Part shown: positions 63,414 through 64,000 of the stretch, piece after piece
How positions within the stretch are numbered: the stretch's first letter is position 1
Layout of the letters: each line of letters starts with the position of its first letter
Origin: Paenibacillus sp. 1011MAR3C5
Lineage (GTDB): Bacteria; Bacillota; Bacilli; Paenibacillales; Paenibacillaceae
Reading direction: 5' to 3'
NCBI RefSeq assembly: GCF_003591485.1
Contig: NZ_QZCF01000002.1
Span: 62,001 to 126,000 of the forward strand
DNA length: 64,000 bases
Program-made: the position numbers and the translations under genes
Notes under the pieces: model-generated
What the model was told of the DNA's origin: nothing
Database searches by the model: none
The model's input: the letters and a program-made list of their open reading frames with translations, nothing else

Positions 63414-64000
63414 GTGAGATTCAGGCCTTGTATTGACCTGCATCAAGGAAAGGTGAAACAACTGATAGGAGATTCCGTTTTTGGAGAAATGAAGACGAAA
63501 GAGCTTTTTGTTTCTAAGTTGGGCGCCGACTATTTTGCGAAAATCTTTCAAGAAGATAAGTTGTCTGGTGGCCATGTTATCATGATAGGAGATGGGAATG
63601 TTGACGAGGCATTAAAGGCGCTGGAAGTTTTCCCTGGGGGAATGCAGATTGGCGGAGGCATAACTCGTGACAACGCCCCCTTTTTTCTGGAAAAAGGTGC
63701 ATCTCACATTATAGTGACATCCTATATTTTTAGTAACGAAACTTTAAATATGGAGAATTTAAATCGCTTGGTTAAAGAAGTTGGAAAAGAGAAAATAGTA
63801 ATTGATTTAAGCTGCAAAAAGCAGGAAGACAGATGGTATGTAGCATCAAAGAACTGGAGAGATTCAATAAAATTTGAACTTAACTTAGAGAATATACGAT
63901 TCTTAGAAAACTATTGTGATGAGTTTTTAATACATGCAGTTGATGTAGAAGGCAAGCAGGAAGGTATCGATATCCAACTGGTCAAATTATTATCAAAATG
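63414..64000 (+). CDS. eukaryotic-type HisA-like isomerase paralogue (5' part, cut by window end)
   Basis: The frame runs from a GTG at 63414 to the window edge without a stop (195 codons), so it continues beyond. GAAAGGGGAG lies about 12 bases upstream. The sequence RFRPCIDLHQGKVKQLIG, LSGGHVIMIGDG, FPGGMQIGGGI, GASHIIVTSYIF, IDLSCK and HAVDVEGKQEGID matches the eukaryotic (plant/fungal) branch of HisA, with both catalytic Asp (CID and VDVEG). HisA opens the ring of the phosphoribosyl intermediate ProFAR in histidine synthesis. Its place in a nucleotide-type biosynthetic operon, away from other his genes, suggests a dedicated role on a related ribonucleotide. Confidence 0.85.
   Translation, partial: MRFRPCIDLHQGKVKQLIGDSVFGEMKTKELFVSKLGADYFAKIFQEDKLSGGHVIMIGDGNVDEALKALEVFPGGMQIGGGITRDNAPFFLEKGASHIIVTSYIFSNETLNMENLNRLVKEVGKEKIVIDLSCKKQEDRWYVASKNWRDSIKFELNLENIRFLENYCDEFLIHAVDVEGKQEGIDIQLVKLLSK

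Larger units (their letters stand above)
48991..64000. other. AT-rich island: abrupt composition change
   Basis: Directly after the glycosyltransferase gene the sequence turns from moderately GC-rich to strongly AT-rich. Codon third positions shift to A/T for every gene to the window end, and no flanking gene of the old composition reappears. All genes point the same way with gaps of a few bases or overlaps. This suggests a separately acquired operon next to the NRPS/PKS cluster. No integrase, transposase or clear boundary repeat is visible. Confidence 0.8.

Noticed and set aside
1-64000. tRNA or rRNA genes, insertion sequences, integrases
   Set aside because: No stretch with tRNA-like arms ending in CCA, no rRNA-like sequence and no transposase or recombinase motif was noticed on either strand.

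Overview
The window looks like a Bacillota chromosome, most likely Paenibacillus or a close relative. Reasons: strong AGGAGG-type ribosome sites, many GTG/TTG starts, an Hsp33-type gene, and NRPS, trans-AT PKS and BtrH-type families typical of that genus. It splits into two base-composition zones. Positions 1 to about 48,990 are moderately GC-rich. From about 49,000 to the end the sequence is clearly AT-rich.

Region A (1-15,715). After the 3' end of a secreted protein with a starch-binding-like domain comes a large membrane-associated NTPase system. It comprises a 50-residue membrane protein and a zinc-ribbon membrane protein on the minus strand. On the plus strand are a secreted/anchored vWA protein, a 1129-residue tubulin/FtsZ-superfamily protein, a 790-residue partner, a six-TM vWA protein, a small unknown protein, a zinc-ribbon TRAFAC-type GTPase and a GAP1-like membrane protein. 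The layout suggests a tubulin-vWA-GTPase machine for membrane remodelling or biological conflict.

Region B (15,716-23,100). This is a mixed region with signs of decay: an Hsp33-like gene and a TipAS-only gene lie head to head and both lack their 5' ends, and a YfcE-type phosphoesterase is broken by one in-frame TAA. It also holds an ABC-2 exporter, a lipoprotein phosphodiesterase, two VOC proteins and a double-domain HxlR regulator.

Region C (23,100-49,000). This is an NRPS/trans-AT PKS prodrug cluster. The first module (C-A-T-E) has an eye-read specificity code matching Asn, followed by epimerisation, so it should load an N-acyl-D-Asn cap as in the colibactin, zwittermicin and xenocoumacin pathways. 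A fused S12 D-asparaginyl-type peptidase/ABC exporter should remove the cap during export. The line continues with a C-A-T module (Lys-like basic substrate), a free malonyltransferase, KS-KR-ACP, and KS-ACP fused to a BtrH-type acyltransferase domain. A lone ACP, a radical SAM/SPASM enzyme, a second BtrH-like protein without the Cys, and two glycosyltransferases follow. There is no thioesterase, so BtrH-type acyl transfer is the likely release step. A long C-rich leader precedes the cluster.

Region D (49,000-64,000, AT-rich). One co-directional operon with its own promoter encodes a nucleotidyltransferase, an ABC exporter with two PF06182-type permeases, a NodB deacetylase, a degenerate S-adenosylhomocysteinase-like protein, a Nudix hydrolase, a PurZ-like adenylosuccinate synthetase (catalytic Asp replaced by Ser), and a phosphoribosyltransferase. 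It continues with a DegT aminotransferase, an amino-acid-kinase-fold kinase, a second nucleotidyltransferase-like protein, two tandem HPr-kinase-like proteins, and a eukaryotic-type HisA paralogue cut by the window end. The enzyme set points to a nucleotide- or purine-derived natural product with kinase/nucleotidyl tailoring; I know no described pathway with this combination.
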